Below are positions 45,773 through 56,436 of a stretch of 64,000 nt of DNA, piece by piece. The DNA comes from Bradyrhizobium diazoefficiens (GTDB lineage: Bacteria > Pseudomonadota > Alphaproteobacteria > Rhizobiales > Xanthobacteraceae). The stretch covers positions 2,291,001 to 2,355,000 of the forward strand of contig NZ_CP067100.1 in NCBI RefSeq assembly GCF_016616235.1. Direction: 5' to 3'. The notes below the pieces were generated by a model. That model saw only the letters and a list, made by a program, of their open reading frames with translations. It did no database searches and was not told where the DNA came from. The stretch's first letter is position 1; each line of letters starts with the position of its first letter. The translations under genes and the position numbers were made by a program.

Positions 45773-46468
45773 ATGCTGGCGCGCGACTGGTACTACAACG
45801 AGCGGAACCGGATGGGGATCGGCCCCGCAGTGGCCTCGATCTACGACAGCCACGAGGATGCCGATCTGCGGGCGCGCGCCGCGCTGAAAATGCTCGGTGT
45901 CCAGCGCGGCTGGCGCATCGCCGATATCGGCTGCGGCAACGGCGTGCTCGCCACCGAAGCGGCGCTGATGGGCGCCGAGATCGATGCCATCGACATCTCG
46001 CCGGCGATGCTGGCGCTGGCCGAGATCTACGCCCGCGACCGCAAGGCAAAGGTCGCGACGCAGTCGGCCGGCCTGCTCAGCTTCGCCTACCGGCCGGACT
46101 CCTACGACCTGATCGTCAGCGAGTTCACGCTGCATCATCTGCCGGATTTCTGGAAGGCGGTGGCGATGTCGCGGATTTTTCGTGCGCTGAAGCCTGGAGC
46201 GAGCTTTTACCTGCGCGACATCGTGTACGCCTCGATGCCCGACGCGATCGAACGCGACGTCGAACAATGGGCTGACTTTCAGATCAAGAACCACGATTTC
46301 TCGCGCGAGAGCGTGGTGACGCATATGCGCGACGAATATTCCACCTTCGGCTGGGTGATGGAGCGGATGCTGACCGATGTCGGCTTCACGCTGGTCTCGG
46401 CCGATTACCACGCACCGATGCACGGCACGTATCTCTTACGCAAACCGAAAGCCGGCGAGCAAGGCTAG
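45773..46468 (+). CDS. Class I SAM-dependent methyltransferase
   Basis: A 231-residue soluble methyltransferase. Motif I is IADIGCGNGVLATEAALMGA, followed by EIDAIDISPAMLALAEIYAR (acidic residue for the SAM ribose), LLSFAYRPDSYDLIVSEF and FRALKPGASFYLRDIV. Substrate unknown. It follows ilvH by 3 bp and precedes transporter genes and ilvC, so it belongs to the ilv transcript, though no role in Ile/Val synthesis is known for such an enzyme. Confidence 0.88.
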   Translation: MLARDWYYNERNRMGIGPAVASIYDSHEDADLRARAALKMLGVQRGWRIADIGCGNGVLATEAALMGAEIDAIDISPAMLALAEIYARDRKAKVATQSAGLLSFAYRPDSYDLIVSEFTLHHLPDFWKAVAMSRIFRALKPGASFYLRDIVYASMPDAIERDVEQWADFQIKNHDFSRESVVTHMRDEYSTFGWVMERMLTDVGFTLVSADYHAPMHGTYLLRKPKAGEQG

Positions 46469-46505
46469 TGGCAATGAATTCCGTCAGCCAAAGCGACGGT
46501 GCGCT

Positions 46506-46622
46506 CCCTCCCCCGCTTGCGGGGGAGGGCCGGGGAGAGGGTGTCTCCACGAGTCGGAGCCTCCGTGCGGAGAAAGCCCTCACCCGCGCCTCCGGCGCGA
46601 CCTCTCCCGCAAGCGGGAGAGG
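46506..46622. repeat. Palindromic intergenic repeat, CCTCTCCCGC family, copy 2
   Basis: CCCTCCCCCGCTTGCGGGGGAGGG at one end and CCTCTCCCGCAAGCGGGAGAGG at the other (each palindromic), with GAGAGGGTGTCTCCAC and AAAGCCCTCACCCG between. It is the reverse-complement arrangement of the element at 17422-17542. It ends 8 bp before the EamA start codon. Confidence 0.8.
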
Positions 46623-46630
46623 TTAGGAAG

Positions 46631-47506
46631 ATGAAGCCGGCCGACATCCTCATCGCCCTCATGGTGGCGATCATCTGGGGGCTTGCCTTCGTGGCGAGCC
46701 GGATCGCGCTCGACGAGTTCTCGCCGGAGCTGATGACGGCGATGCGCTTTGCCATCGCCGCGGTGCCGTGCCTGTTCATTCCCAAGCCCAAGGTTGCGTG
46801 GTCTCTCCTGATCGCGATCAGCTTCACGCTGTTCCTTGGCCAGTTCCTGAGCCAGGCCTATGGTATTGCCCATGGCGTGCCGGTCGGGTTGACCTCTGTC
46901 GTTGTGCAGAGCCAGGCGCTGTTCACCATCGGCTTTGCCGCGATCGCCTTCGGCGAGCGTCCGACGCCGGCGCAGACGCTTGGCATCGTCATCGCCGCGG
47001 CCGGGCTGCTGATGATCTGCGGCACCGTCGGTTATGATTTCAGCGTCAGTGCTTTCGCGGTGCTGATGATCTCGCCGATCTGTTTTGCGATCGGCAACCT
47101 GCTGCTGCGCGGCGCCCGGGGCGCGCCGATGTTCGATCTGTTCGCCTGGCTCTGCTTCACGGCGGCCGTGCCGCTGTTCGCGCTCGCACTGGTCGTCAAC
47201 GGGCCGGTGCCGACCTTCCAGTCGCTGATTCATATGTCGCTCACCGGTCTCATCTGCCTGCTCGTGATCGGGGCCATCTCCACCAGCATCGCCTATTGGC
47301 TGTGGGGCCGGCTGCTGCGTGATTATCCTGCCGCGCAGGTCGTCCCGTTCGCGCTGCTCGTGCCGTTCGTCGGCTCCGCCGCCTCCAGCATCGTGTTCGG
47401 CGAGCGGTTCGGGCCGCTGCGCCTTGCCGGCATGGTAACCGTGATCGCCGGCATCGCGGTGATGGTGCTGGCGAAGCGCCCGCAAGTCCTTCCGAAGACC
47501 GCGTGA
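46631..47506 (+). CDS. EamA/DMT family transporter
   Basis: A 291-residue inner-membrane protein with ten hydrophobic segments in two EamA repeats: LIALMVAIIWGLAFVASRIA with LMTAMRFAIAAVPCLFIP in the first, and FAVLMISPICFAIGNLLLRG with SSIVFGERFGPLRLAGM in the second. DMT members export metabolites, among them amino acids. The ATG at 46631 is used since the upstream codons belong to the repeat element; AGGAAG precedes it. Its place between ilvH and ilvC, beside a LysE-type exporter, suggests amino-acid efflux. Confidence 0.88.
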   Translation: MKPADILIALMVAIIWGLAFVASRIALDEFSPELMTAMRFAIAAVPCLFIPKPKVAWSLLIAISFTLFLGQFLSQAYGIAHGVPVGLTSVVVQSQALFTIGFAAIAFGERPTPAQTLGIVIAAAGLLMICGTVGYDFSVSAFAVLMISPICFAIGNLLLRGARGAPMFDLFAWLCFTAAVPLFALALVVNGPVPTFQSLIHMSLTGLICLLVIGAISTSIAYWLWGRLLRDYPAAQVVPFALLVPFVGSAASSIVFGERFGPLRLAGMVTVIAGIAVMVLAKRPQVLPKTA

Positions 47507-47513
47507 GGTGACG

Positions 47514-48116
47514 ATGGCCTCCTCGCTGTTCTATGCCTTCCTCGCCTTCATGGTGGTGATGTACTTCACGCCGGGGCCGAACAACATCATGCTGTTGTCC
47601 TCCGGCCTGACCTACGGCTTCCGGCGCACCATCCCGCACATCGTCGGCATCGTCATCGGCTTTGCATTCATGGTCGCCGTCGTCGGCCTCGGGCTCGGCA
47701 CCGTGTTTCTGGCCTATCCGATCCTCCAGACCGTCCTGAAATATGCCGGCGCCGCCTACCTGATCTACCTCGCCGTCGTGATCGCTTTCTCGGGCCCGGC
47801 CAAGCCGGGCGAGGAGAGTGCTCGCGGCCCGATGACCTTCTGGGGCGCGGCCATGTTCCAGTGGATCAACGCCAAGGGCTGGGTGATCGTGATCGGCACC
47901 ATCACCGCCTATGCGGCGATCGCCAGCTTCCCCCTGAACATCGCGATCCAGACCCTGATCAGCCTGCTCGTCGGCACGGCTTCGACCGTGGTCTGGGCCT
48001 TGTTCGGCACTGCCTTGCGGCCCGTCCTGACCTCCGAGCGGCTGGTCCGTGCCTTCAATATCCTGATGGCGATCCTGCTGCTCGCCTCCCTCTATCCCGT
48101 TTTCATGGATGCATGA
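47514..48116 (+). CDS. LysE family translocator
   Basis: A 200-residue membrane protein with about six hydrophobic segments. The start AFLAFMVVMYFTPGPNNIML carries the LysE/RhtB motif TPGPNN, followed by SSGLTYGFRRTIPHIVGIVI and, later, FWGAAMFQWINAKGWVIVI. These exporters expel amino acids such as Lys, Thr, homoserine or Leu. The ATG at 47514 with GAGG five bases upstream is preferred over GTG 47508. It is 7 bp from the EamA gene and precedes ilvC. Confidence 0.9.
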   Translation: MASSLFYAFLAFMVVMYFTPGPNNIMLLSSGLTYGFRRTIPHIVGIVIGFAFMVAVVGLGLGTVFLAYPILQTVLKYAGAAYLIYLAVVIAFSGPAKPGEESARGPMTFWGAAMFQWINAKGWVIVIGTITAYAAIASFPLNIAIQTLISLLVGTASTVVWALFGTALRPVLTSERLVRAFNILMAILLLASLYPVFMDA

Positions 48117-48120
48117 TGTC

Positions 48121-49268
<1,148 letters not shown>

Positions 49269-49276
49269 CGCATCGC

Positions 49277-49318
49277 CGTCATTCCGGGTTCGCGACTTTG
49301 TCGCGCCCCGGAATGACG
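49277..49318. repeat. Palindrome after ilvC (CGTCATTCCGGG type)
   Basis: CGTCATTCCGGG (49277-49288) and CCCGGAATGACG (49307-49318) form a perfect 12 bp inverted repeat around GTTCGCGACTTTGTCGCG, which itself has CGCGAC/GTCGCG. A REP-like element that can also act as a 3' stem for ilvC. Confidence 0.75.
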
Positions 49319-49374
49319 CGTGAAGCAAGAGCTTCGCTCGCCAAACCAAATCTTAAACCTTCGCGACTACATTC

Positions 49375-49407
49375 GAGCGAGATCGCAAACAGCGGTCTCG
49401 CTCTTTC
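49375..49407 (+). terminator. Hairpin downstream of ilvC
   Basis: GAGCGAGA (49375-49382) pairs with TCTCGCTC (49396-49403) over a 13 nt loop, followed by TTTC. It lies 106 bp after ilvC and may end that transcript. Confidence 0.45.
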
Positions 49408-49639
49408 ATCTCGCGCGAAGCATTGCTGCTTCATTCGAATTCTTTGCGAGCTGATGCGCATTCCGAGCGCCAAGAACTGACGCTTAAACCACATTCTTGA
49501 TCTCGCGTCGTTCTTCAAGTTTTCCGCTGCGCCGCCAAACACCAAAACGCTAGCGTCTTCAGAGTCAAGGATTCGACTCTTCATCCGCATTGTCATCGTC
49601 CGATCGTTTCACCTCGCGATGTTCGTGCGGCGGTTCATC
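49408..49639. other. Gene-free, AT-richer stretch
   Basis: The gap 49269-49639 has no supportable gene. Its second part is visibly less GC-rich than the flanks and contains direct words such as GCGCCAAGAACTGACGC that echo the last bases of ilvC (AAGAACTGACGC at 49260-49271). A short displaced duplication of the ilvC end, or an unannotated small RNA, would fit; neither is shown. Confidence 0.4.
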
Positions 49640-50287
49640 TTAAGAAGTGACATGCTGTTGTGCGTTCTTGATCGCCTTAGAGGTCTGTCGAGTCGGCCGC
49701 GCGACCATCGCAATCAGGCGCAGCGCCAAAACGGCAAGCAGCGGAAGGAGGAACGCTGCATAGAGCGGCATCGCGGGCACGCGCTTGCCGAACGAGACCA
49801 TGAACTGGAACCAGAGATAATAGCCGCCCGCAAGGTGCAGCATCCGCCAGATGCGCGGTCCGATCAGCGCGGCGGTGCGGTCGAACGACGTCGCGCTCAT
49901 GGCCATGATGACGGCATAGCCGATGCCGCCGAAAATGTAGGATGCGGCCGAGGTGGCTACGGCAAAGCCGGCCGGATCCATCCAGGCGAACGCGACGATC
50001 GCAACCGCGTGGATGGCGTGCGAGGCCGCAAAGCTCAGGCCCAGATGCCGGCCGTTGCGGCGCTGCCATTGCGTCCAGGCGTTCGGCCACAGCCGCCCCA
50101 GCGCTGCCGCACTGAAGGCGAGGCAGAACAGCATGAGCGAGCTGCGCGCCGTGAAGCGGATCACCGTCCGCACGCCCTCGACCTCGAAGTGCCGCATCGA
50201 GGCGATCCAAAGGCTGAGTGCGATCAGGCTCAGAGTGAGGACGGCAAGCAACCGCCAGCCTTCGAACCAGCCTTGACGTTGTGACAT
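49640..50287 (-). CDS. Ferric reductase-like transmembrane protein
   Basis: A 215-residue integral membrane protein with about six hydrophobic segments: WRLLAVLTLSLIALSLWIAS, SSLMLFCLAFSAAALGRLWP, LSFAASHAIHAVAIVAFAWM, ASYIFGGIGYAVIMAMSATS, LHLAGGYYLWFQFMVSFGKR. His residues in the third segment (SHAIHA) and LHLAG place it near the ferric-reductase-like / MsrQ haem membrane fold. No NAD-binding domain is attached, so a partner is needed. The ATG at 50287 has GGAGGAG upstream. It is divergent from a TetR regulator with two TGTAA operators in between. Confidence 0.82.
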   Translation of the reverse strand: MSQRQGWFEGWRLLAVLTLSLIALSLWIASMRHFEVEGVRTVIRFTARSSLMLFCLAFSAAALGRLWPNAWTQWQRRNGRHLGLSFAASHAIHAVAIVAFAWMDPAGFAVATSAASYIFGGIGYAVIMAMSATSFDRTAALIGPRIWRMLHLAGGYYLWFQFMVSFGKRVPAMPLYAAFLLPLLAVLALRLIAMVARPTRQTSKAIKNAQQHVTS

Positions 50288-50304
50288 GACGATCTCCTCC
50301 GCTA

Positions 50305-50321
50305 TGTAATCATCGATTACA
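50305..50321. promoter_or_regulatory. TetR operator copy 1
   Basis: TGTAATCATCGATTACA: 7 bp arms TGTAATC/GATTACA around ATC, 18 bp before the membrane protein's start. Likely bound by the divergent TetR protein. Confidence 0.75.
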
Positions 50322-50347
50322 TTTCGCGGTGGCGAGGCCGTCAACAG

Positions 50348-50364
50348 TGTAATCGCTGCTTACA
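50348..50364. promoter_or_regulatory. TetR operator copy 2
   Basis: TGTAATCGCTGCTTACA: same length, arms TGTAA/TTACA, less symmetric inside. It lies 43 bp from copy 1 (four helical turns) and 33 bp before the TetR start, fitting autoregulation. Confidence 0.7.
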
Positions 50365-50396
50365 TTCACGTTCGAGTGATGCTAGGAAGAAGCGCT

Positions 50397-51050
50397 ATGT
50401 CCATCCGACCGAAGTCTAAGCCGCGCGCCCGTCGCCAGACATCTGAAGCCCGGCCCTATCATCACGGAGACCTCCGCCGCGTGCTGATCGATGCTGCGTT
50501 GCAATTGGCTGCGGAGGGAGCGGAGGTTACGGTGCGCGAGGCCGCGCGCCGGGCCGCGGTGTCACCAGGGGCACCGTTCCGGCACTTCCCGAACCGCGAT
50601 GCGCTGATGGCGGCCGCGGCCGGGGAGGCCCAGCGGCGCTTTCGTGCCGAGATCGAGGTGGCACTTGGCCAAGCTCCGGCCACCGATCCGCTCGGCCGCT
50701 TCCGCGCCTTTGGCCTCGCTTACCTGCGCTGGGCGATGCGCAATCCCGCACATTTCGAGATCATCTCCACGGGACGTTACTTCGCCCACGAACGCTCCAC
50801 CGAGCTGACCCAAGACAATGCCGAGCTGATCGCACTGACGGAGCAGATGCTGGCCGACGCCGCCAGGCAGGGCCTGCTGCGCTCGTCCGACCTCAAGCGC
50901 ATCCAGATCGCCGGCCGCGCCCTGGTCTACGGTTTTGCCCGGATGAATCTCGACGGTCATTTTCCGCGGTGGGGCGTCGAGGCAGGCGAAATCGACCGGA
51001 TGGCGGAAAGGGTGATCGACCTGTTCATCGCAGGGATTGCGAAGCCTTAG
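50397..51050 (+). CDS. TetR/AcrR family transcriptional regulator
   Basis: A 217-residue regulator. A basic N-terminus (MSIRPKSKPRARRQTSEARP) leads to the TetR helix-turn-helix YHHGDLRRVLIDAALQLAAE, VREAARRAAVSPGAPFRHFP and NRDALMAA. The C-terminal domain (about 95-210) resembles the WHG/TetR_C_33 type (YLRWAMRNPAHFEIISTGRY). The ATG at 50397 lies directly before the basic segment. It very probably represses the divergent ferric-reductase-like gene and itself through the TGTAATC palindromes. Confidence 0.92.
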   Translation: MSIRPKSKPRARRQTSEARPYHHGDLRRVLIDAALQLAAEGAEVTVREAARRAAVSPGAPFRHFPNRDALMAAAAGEAQRRFRAEIEVALGQAPATDPLGRFRAFGLAYLRWAMRNPAHFEIISTGRYFAHERSTELTQDNAELIALTEQMLADAARQGLLRSSDLKRIQIAGRALVYGFARMNLDGHFPRWGVEAGEIDRMAERVIDLFIAGIAKP

Positions 51051-51258
51051 CGCCGCGACCGTCAAGCGTGCGGCACATTCGCGCGTCGCTAACATTAAGC
51101 GAAGGTCGGATGGCGGATCGCGTTGCCTGCGAGTGACCGTTCCGTTACAGTTTTGTGACACGGCGCAGGCTTCCGGCTACGCCGGGTGCCGCGGCCGTCC
51201 CAAGGCCGGCTCGACGGCTTGGGCATCACAGCGCCGGACCAGAAGTTGCGTGCCGTCG

Positions 51259-52971
51259 ATGGCGTCCGCGCCCAATCCAGGTCCCTCTGTCGCCACCGCC
51301 GTGCTGGCGAGCGTCGCCGCGCTCGGCATTTGGCGCCTGCTCGCAGTGGCGGTGCCGCATCTGGCAGCGCTGGCGCTGATGTACGAGACCGAGACCGATT
51401 TCGGCTCTCGCCTGTCCTTCGCGCTGGCCTGGGGCATTCTCAACTTCTTCTGGATCATGCTGCTGCGGCGGCCGGCGCTGTCGGGCGCGCTGTCGCTGAC
51501 AATGGTCGTGGTGCTGGTGCTGCTGTCGCGGCTCAAGCACGACGTCGTGCAGATGACGGTCAACTTCATCGACCTCATGATGATCGACCGCGACACCGTC
51601 GCGTTCCTGTTCACGATCTTCCCGAACCTGCGCTGGTCGGTGATATCAGCCGGCCTTGTCACGCTGCCGCTGATGTACGCGCTGTGGTGGCTCGATCCGT
51701 TCCGCATCCGCCGCCTGCCGGCGCTTGCTTCCATGCTCGCCTGTGTGGCTGGGCTGGTCGGCTATTCGCTCTATCACCCGGACGAGGCCTGGCGCGGCTA
51801 TTACGACGACGGCTATCTCTCGAAGTTTTTCCGCTCCGGCGTCACCGCCGTGTCCGACTTCGTGCAGTACGGCTTCATGGAGTCGGCCGCCGCTACGAGC
51901 GAGCGGCTCAACATGCCCCTGGTCGATGCCTGCCATCCTCCCGGCCGCCGGCCGAACATCATCATGATCCATGATGAATCGAGTTTTGACATCCGCGCCG
52001 CGCAGGGCATCAAGGTGCCGGCGGGCTATGGCAATCACTTCAAATCCTGGGACGGCAAGCAGCGCACGTTCCTCGCCGAGAGCAATGGCGGGCCAAGCTG
52101 GTTCACCGAATACAACGTGCTCGCAGGGCTTTCCTCGCGTTCGTTCGGCCGCTTCGCCTATTTCGTAACGCGCATCGCGTCCGGCCGGGTCGAGCGCGGT
52201 CTGCCGCTGGCGCTGCGCCGCTGCGGCTACGATACTCTATCGCTTTATCCCGCCTATGGCGGCTTCATGGGCGCGCGCAGCTTCCAGATGACGACCGGCG
52301 TCGAACGCTTCCTCGACGCAAAGGATCTCGGCGCCAGGGATGTCGAGCCCGATAGCTTTTTCTATGACAAGGCGCTGCAGCTGATGGGCCAGCAGCCGCC
52401 GAACAAACCGCTGTTCACCTTCATTTATCTCGGCGCCAATCATTTCCCCTGGGAAACGCGGTTTCGTCCCGATCTGCTGCCGAACTGGCGCGCACCAGGC
52501 AATGTGGCCTCGATCGACGAATATCTGCGGCGGCAAGCGATGAGCGCCGAGCAGTACAAGGCCTTTGTCGCGGGCCTGAAGAAGAATTTTCCGGGCGAGC
52601 CCTTCCTGATCGTGCGCTATGGCGATCATCAGCCCGAGTTCGCGCCCAGTCTGCTCGAGCCCGGGCTCGATGAGGGCGCGATCGGCAAGAAGCTCGACGC
52701 CTACGATCCGCGGCTCTACGCGACCTATTATGCGATCGACGCCGTCAATTTCGAGCCGGTCAGAAGCGAGGCCGTGATGGACACGGTCGATGGCCCCTAT
52801 CTGCCGCTGGTGATCCAGGAGGCCGCCGGCATCCCGCTCGATCCCTCCTTCGCCGCGCAGAAGGAGATCATGCTCCGCTGCAAGGGCATCTTCTACGGCT
52901 GCAAGGATGGCGCCGAAGCGCGGCGGCTGAACCGGCTGCTGATCGAGGCAGGGATGATCCGGGGGCTGTAG
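51259..52971 (+). CDS. Membrane sulfatase/LTA synthase-fold protein
   Basis: A 570-residue protein. The first ~240 residues hold about five membrane segments (ATAVLASVAALGIWRLLAVA, LSFALAWGILNFFWIMLLRR, GALSLTMVVVLVLLSRLKHD, WSVISAGLVTLPLMYALWWL). The C-terminal ~300 residues form an alkaline-phosphatase/sulfatase-fold domain facing the periplasm: PNIIMIHDESSFDIRA (metal/nucleophile region), SNGGPSWFTEYNVLAGLSSR, FTFIYLGANHFPWETRF and IVRYGDHQPEFAP (metal ligands DH). This is the layout of LTA-synthase, OpgB and phosphoethanolamine transferases, which move phosphoglycerol or phosphoethanolamine to glycans or lipids. The ATG at 51259 is chosen over upstream codons that are not membrane-like. 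Confidence 0.85.
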   Translation: MASAPNPGPSVATAVLASVAALGIWRLLAVAVPHLAALALMYETETDFGSRLSFALAWGILNFFWIMLLRRPALSGALSLTMVVVLVLLSRLKHDVVQMTVNFIDLMMIDRDTVAFLFTIFPNLRWSVISAGLVTLPLMYALWWLDPFRIRRLPALASMLACVAGLVGYSLYHPDEAWRGYYDDGYLSKFFRSGVTAVSDFVQYGFMESAAATSERLNMPLVDACHPPGRRPNIIMIHDESSFDIRAAQGIKVPAGYGNHFKSWDGKQRTFLAESNGGPSWFTEYNVLAGLSSRSFGRFAYFVTRIASGRVERGLPLALRRCGYDTLSLYPAYGGFMGARSFQMTTGVERFLDAKDLGARDVEPDSFFYDKALQLMGQQPPNKPLFTFIYLGANHFPWETRFRPDLLPNWRAPGNVASIDEYLRRQAMSAEQYKAFVAGLKKNFPGEPFLIVRYGDHQPEFAPSLLEPGLDEGAIGKKLDAYDPRLYATYYAIDAVNFEPVRSEAVMDTVDGPYLPLVIQEAAGIPLDPSFAAQKEIMLRCKGIFYGCKDGAEARRLNRLLIEAGMIRGL

Positions 52972-53245
52972 CGGCACGTCGTGCTTCAGGCGGAGCATCA
53001 CCGGCGCTTGATACGTACCGGAGATAAATCGCATGACGATATATTTAATCTTCCGCGCGTGCAGGCCATCGTCGAACTAAAGTCTGAGGCAAAACGGCCT
53101 GCAATCACCGACTTGTAACTGGCGGGCCGCCGGGCTTCCAAAACTTTGTCACGATTGCTCCCATGATCGGCCGAACCGCCAAGATTGTCTTGCCGGCGGT
53201 GCGATGAGCATTCCCGATTCACCTTTCCTTGCAGGAGTATCGTCC

Positions 53246-54412
53246 ATGCGAGCGCTTGATGCTGCGCGTCTTGCATTTGCCCTCGTGCTGCTCGGGCCCG
53301 CCGTGCATGCCGCCGAACCGGTCCGGGACATCAAGGGCCTCTATCTCATGACCGATTATCCGGCGGTGACAGTGCGACCGGGGACCTCCACCAACATTTC
53401 GCTGCGCTTGCAGGACTACGGTCTCGCGCCGCAGCGCTATCAACTATCGGTGGCCGGCGTGCCGAGCGGCTGGACGGCAACGCTGCTCGGCGGCGGCCAG
53501 CCGGTCGGAGCGGCGATGCCGGCCCCCGACGGCAGCGTCGCGCTTCAGCTCAGGCTCGACATTCCCGCCGGCGACGATCTCGCCGCGCATACGCTCACCG
53601 TCAAGGCCGAAGGGCAGGGCACCACAGCCGAGCTGCCGATTGCGGTGTCGCTCGCCAAGCAGCTGCCCGCCAAGCTGAGCGTGAAATCCAGCTTGCCGTC
53701 GCTGCGCGGCAGCCCGAAATCCAATTTCAATTATACGCTCTCGATCAAGAACGATTCGGGGCGCAATCTCGTTGTCAGCTTTGCGGCAGAGGCGCCTGCC
53801 AATTTCGAGACCTCGTTCACAGAAGCCTATGGCACGCAGGAGCTCTCATCGATTCCGATCGATGCGGGCCAGTCGAAGGACATCAAGCTGAAGGTACGTC
53901 CGCCCACGACGGTCGATGCCGGTCATTTCCCGGTCAAGGTCACCGCGAAGGCAGAAGACGCCATGGCGTCGACCGAGCTCGCGCTCGATGTTGTCGGGCA
54001 GCCACAGCTCCAGATCTCGGGCCGCGACGGCTTGTTGAGTGCGCGTGCGGTCGCCGGCAAGCAGAGCTCGATCCCGATCGTCGTAACCAATTCCGGTACC
54101 GCACCTGCCGAAAACATCAGTTTGGCAGGAACCGCGCCCAACGGATGGAAGGTGACGTTCGAGCCGGCGACGATCGAGCGTCTCGTGCCGGGCAAGGATA
54201 CCGAAGTGCAGGCGCTGCTGACGCCGAGCGACAAGTCCCTGGCCGGTGACTATCAGACCACGATCCGCGCCACCTCGCGTGGAGAGAGCGCGTCCAGCCA
54301 GTTCCGCGTCACGGTCGGCACGTCGACGGTTTGGGGCATGGCGGGCGCTGGCGTCATCGGCGTCGCGCTGTTGCTGATGTTGGGTGCAGTGGCGAGGTTC
54401 GGACGGCGATGA
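53246..54412 (+). CDS. NEW3-type exported protein of an ABC cluster
   Basis: A 388-residue protein with a signal peptide ([20 protein letters not shown]), three or four Ig-like beta-sandwich modules of about 90-100 residues ([60 protein letters not shown]), and one C-terminal membrane anchor ([20 protein letters not shown]) ending in RFGRR. The modules match the NEW3 (alpha-galactosidase-associated) type domain. It faces the periplasm. The ATG at 53246 has CAGGAG upstream. It overlaps the ABC ATPase start by ATGA and so belongs to one complex or pathway with it. Confidence 0.85.
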   Translation: MRALDAARLAFALVLLGPAVHAAEPVRDIKGLYLMTDYPAVTVRPGTSTNISLRLQDYGLAPQRYQLSVAGVPSGWTATLLGGGQPVGAAMPAPDGSVALQLRLDIPAGDDLAAHTLTVKAEGQGTTAELPIAVSLAKQLPAKLSVKSSLPSLRGSPKSNFNYTLSIKNDSGRNLVVSFAAEAPANFETSFTEAYGTQELSSIPIDAGQSKDIKLKVRPPTTVDAGHFPVKVTAKAEDAMASTELALDVVGQPQLQISGRDGLLSARAVAGKQSSIPIVVTNSGTAPAENISLAGTAPNGWKVTFEPATIERLVPGKDTEVQALLTPSDKSLAGDYQTTIRATSRGESASSQFRVTVGTSTVWGMAGAGVIGVALLLMLGAVARFGRR

Positions 54413-55384
54413 GCGGGCAGAGGATCGAGGCAGAGGGTACGCCACGCGATCTCGTCATCAGCGCGCGCGGCCTGACCAGATGTTACGGGAAGTCCACTGT
54501 GGTCGACTCCATCGACTTCGATATCGCCCGCGGCGAGGTGTTCGGCTTGCTCGGCCCGAACGGCGCGGGCAAGACCACGACCATCCTGATGATGCTCGGC
54601 CTGACCGAGATCTCGTCGGGCAAGGTCAGCGTGCTCGGCTTCGATCCGGCGCGCGAGCCGCTGAAAGTCAAGCGTCGCGTCGGCTATCTGCCTGACGCCG
54701 TCGGCTTCTACGATCAGCTCACGGCTGCGGAAAATCTGGCCTACACGGCGAAGCTGATGGGCCTTTCCCGCGGCGAGCGGGCGGAGCGGATCGACGCGGC
54801 GCTGTCACGCGTTGGTCTCGCCGAGGTCGCCGGGAAGCGTGTCGCGACCTTCTCGCGGGGCATGCGGCAGCGGCTGGGCCTTGCCGAGATCATCGTAAAG
54901 CGGGCCGAGATCGCGATCCTCGACGAGCCGACGTCCGGGCTCGATCCGCAGGCGACGCAGGAGTTCCTCGGATTGATCCGGGAATTGCAAGCGGAGGGCG
55001 TTACCGTCCTGCTGTCGTCCCACATGCTCGACCAGGTGCAGCGCATCTGCGATCGCGTTGCGCTCTTCAAGACAGGCCGCATCGTGCTGATGGGAGCGGT
55101 GCCGGAACTGGCAGTCAAGGTGCTCGGCGCCGGCTTCGTCGTGGAGATCGAGGCCGACGGACCTGGCATCGCTCGCCGGCTGGCGATGATCCCGGGCGTC
55201 AGCCAGGTCGAGAGTCTTGCTACTGATCGCTTCCGCATGACCGCGGAGCGCGACGTGCGGCCGGACGCGGCCCGTGCGGTCGTCGCGGTCGACGGTGCGT
55301 TGCGAAAGTTGTCGGTCGACGAGCCGAGCCTCGAAGCGATCTATGCGCGCTACTTCCAGGCGCAGCCGGAGGGAGGCGTTCGTC

Positions 55385-55395
<11 letters not shown>
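54409..55395 (+). CDS. ABC transporter ATP-binding protein
   Basis: A 328-residue exporter-type ATPase. Walker [19 protein letters not shown]-loop [15 protein letters not shown], signature [13 protein letters not shown] (SRGMR in place of SGGQ, as in CcmA/NosF-type ATPases), Walker [13 protein letters not shown] and H-loop [16 protein letters not shown]-terminal extension of about 90 residues ([20 protein letters not shown]) follows. It works with the membrane protein encoded next, which overlaps it by 11 bp, and with the NEW3-type protein. Confidence 0.94.
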
Positions 55396-56347
<952 letters not shown>

Positions 56348-56436
56348 GCTGATCGCCACTATGCCCGCTCGTTCTCCAGAATTGGCGAGAGGGGGTGGCC
56401 GAAGTCCCCCATCGCGGCCATCCCCTCGACTTCGTT

